Of a stretch of DNA of 40,920 nt, positions 40,282 to 40,920 are shown one piece after another. The notes under the pieces were generated by a model. The model was not told the origin of the DNA and searched no databases. It was given only the letters and a program-made list of their open reading frames with translations. The stretch spans positions 1 through 40,920 of the forward strand of contig NZ_BCQG01000033.1 in assembly GCF_001544315.1 (NCBI RefSeq). Reading direction: 5' to 3'. The position numbers were made by a program, and so were the translations under genes. The DNA is from Geobacillus jurassicus NBRC 107829. GTDB taxonomy: Bacteria; Bacillota; Bacilli; Bacillales; Anoxybacillaceae. The stretch's first letter is position 1, and every line of letters starts with the position of its first letter.

Positions 40282-40901
40282 CCGTTTCGCCATTAAAGCT
40301 GCTCGTTGAATGGCAGGCGCTCGATGCGTTCTCACCCGGGCGCTCAAGCCTGCTGCCATCGCCGGCTCCATCCCTGTTTTCAACCTTGCTTGCCGAATAT
40401 CTCAGCCGCGGGGAGGAATCATCTGCCGAGGCGCCTCAAGCCGCCTCAAGCGGTCAGCCTCCGGCGCCCGCCGGCCATAGCAGCACCCCGCTCGAGCATG
40501 AAGAGGCCGCCGCTTCCAGCGCACCCTCTTCCATCGATGCCTTGATTGCAGCGGCAGCGGAAAAATACGATGTTGACCCGCAGCTTATCCGCGCCGTCAT
40601 TCGCCATGAGTCAAACTTCCGTCCCGATGCGAAAAGCCCGGCTGGAGCGCTTGGACTCATGCAGCTCATGCCAAGCACGGCGAAAATGCTCGGCGTGGAC
40701 GATCCGCTTGATCCGGCGCAAAACATCGACGGTGGCGTAAAATATTTGCGCCAGCTCCTTGACCGGTATGGCGGCAATATCACTCTCGCCTTGGCCGCCT
40801 ACAACGCCGGGCCTGGGCACGTCGACCGCTATGGGGGCGTACCGCCGTTTGCCGAAACGCGGGCGTATGTCGAACGCGTGTTGAAAAGCTACCGCACATA
40901 A
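40278..40901 (+). CDS. Lytic transglycosylase (SLT domain, YjbJ-like)
   Basis: A 207-residue protein. Residues 1-85 are rich in Pro, Ala and Ser with no obvious signal peptide; residues about 86-205 are an SLT (Slt70-type) domain with catalytic E111 in [16 protein letters not shown] and [15 protein letters not shown]. It cuts peptidoglycan. Translation coupled to yjbK. The lack of a clear export signal is odd for a cell-wall enzyme; related YjbJ proteins behave similarly. Confidence 0.9.
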   Translation: MTVSPLKLLVEWQALDAFSPGRSSLLPSPAPSLFSTLLAEYLSRGEESSAEAPQAASSGQPPAPAGHSSTPLEHEEAAASSAPSSIDALIAAAAEKYDVDPQLIRAVIRHESNFRPDAKSPAGALGLMQLMPSTAKMLGVDDPLDPAQNIDGGVKYLRQLLDRYGGNITLALAAYNAGPGHVDRYGGVPPFAETRAYVERVLKSYRT

Positions 40902-40920
40902 ACGAGCGGCGCTCGAGTCG

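Overview
The window looks like the chromosome of a thermophilic, spore-forming Bacillaceae, most likely Geobacillus or a close relative. Reasons: about 50% GC, strong purine-rich ribosome binding sites, many sporulation genes (spoVIF, yjcZ-type, spoVAC-AD-AE, cotO, cotS-type), and gene order close to the B. subtilis yjb, yjc and ytc regions. All assignments are from reading the sequence; no database search was run.

Layout. 1-5423 (minus): a type I restriction-modification locus hsdR-hsdM-hsdS, with hsdS cut by the window edge. 5613-8040: a small P-loop kinase, a complete IS200/IS605 element with tnpA and tnpB, and then a tRNA-Val (8155-8227) with a consensus promoter. 8521-9000: an HD-GYP relic. 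9039-11640 (minus): metI-metC under a SAM-I riboswitch. 11821-13605 (plus): yjcH-yjcG-yjcF. 13661-13798: copy 1 of a 138-bp inverted-repeat element. 13868-14691: small sporulation genes. 14820-15140: a thioredoxin-like protein. 15304-19227 (minus): a spoVA2-like operon (DUF1657, lipoprotein, SpoVAC, SpoVAD, SpoVAE, DUF1657, DUF421). 19386-23420: a run of small, mostly unrecognised genes that look spore-related, including a Cys-rich protein behind a sigma-K-like promoter. 23554-32498 (plus): a spore-coat polysaccharide cluster with glycosyltransferases, UDP-glucose dehydrogenase, an NAD epimerase and a CotS-type kinase-fold protein. It is interrupted by a decayed IS1182-type element, copy 2 of the 138-bp element, a CotS-like relic and a UTP-glucose-1-phosphate uridylyltransferase reduced to its two ends. 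32517-32722: a probable solo end of a tnpB-type element. 32855-34160 (minus): cotO and fabI, the latter behind a FapR operator. 34359-40901: a RodA/FtsW-type protein, prpE, an RluD-type synthase, nadK, relQ, yjbL, yjbK and a lytic transglycosylase, as in the B. subtilis yjb region.

How it fits together. Most of the middle 20 kb serves the spore. The spoVA2-like operon should act in the inner membrane on dipicolinate transport and germination, and the ytc/cotS cluster should make and attach surface sugar. Housekeeping blocks (methionine, fatty acid, NADP, alarmone) flank it. The most unusual points are the two 138-bp TIR elements, the two 29-bp repeats with CRISPR-like spacing inside the IS605 left end, the DUF421 protein that seems to carry a DUF1657-like tail, the predicted TnpB guide and target-adjacent motif, and the two-ended relic of a sugar nucleotidyltransferase. 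I did not find a clear new multi-gene defence system.
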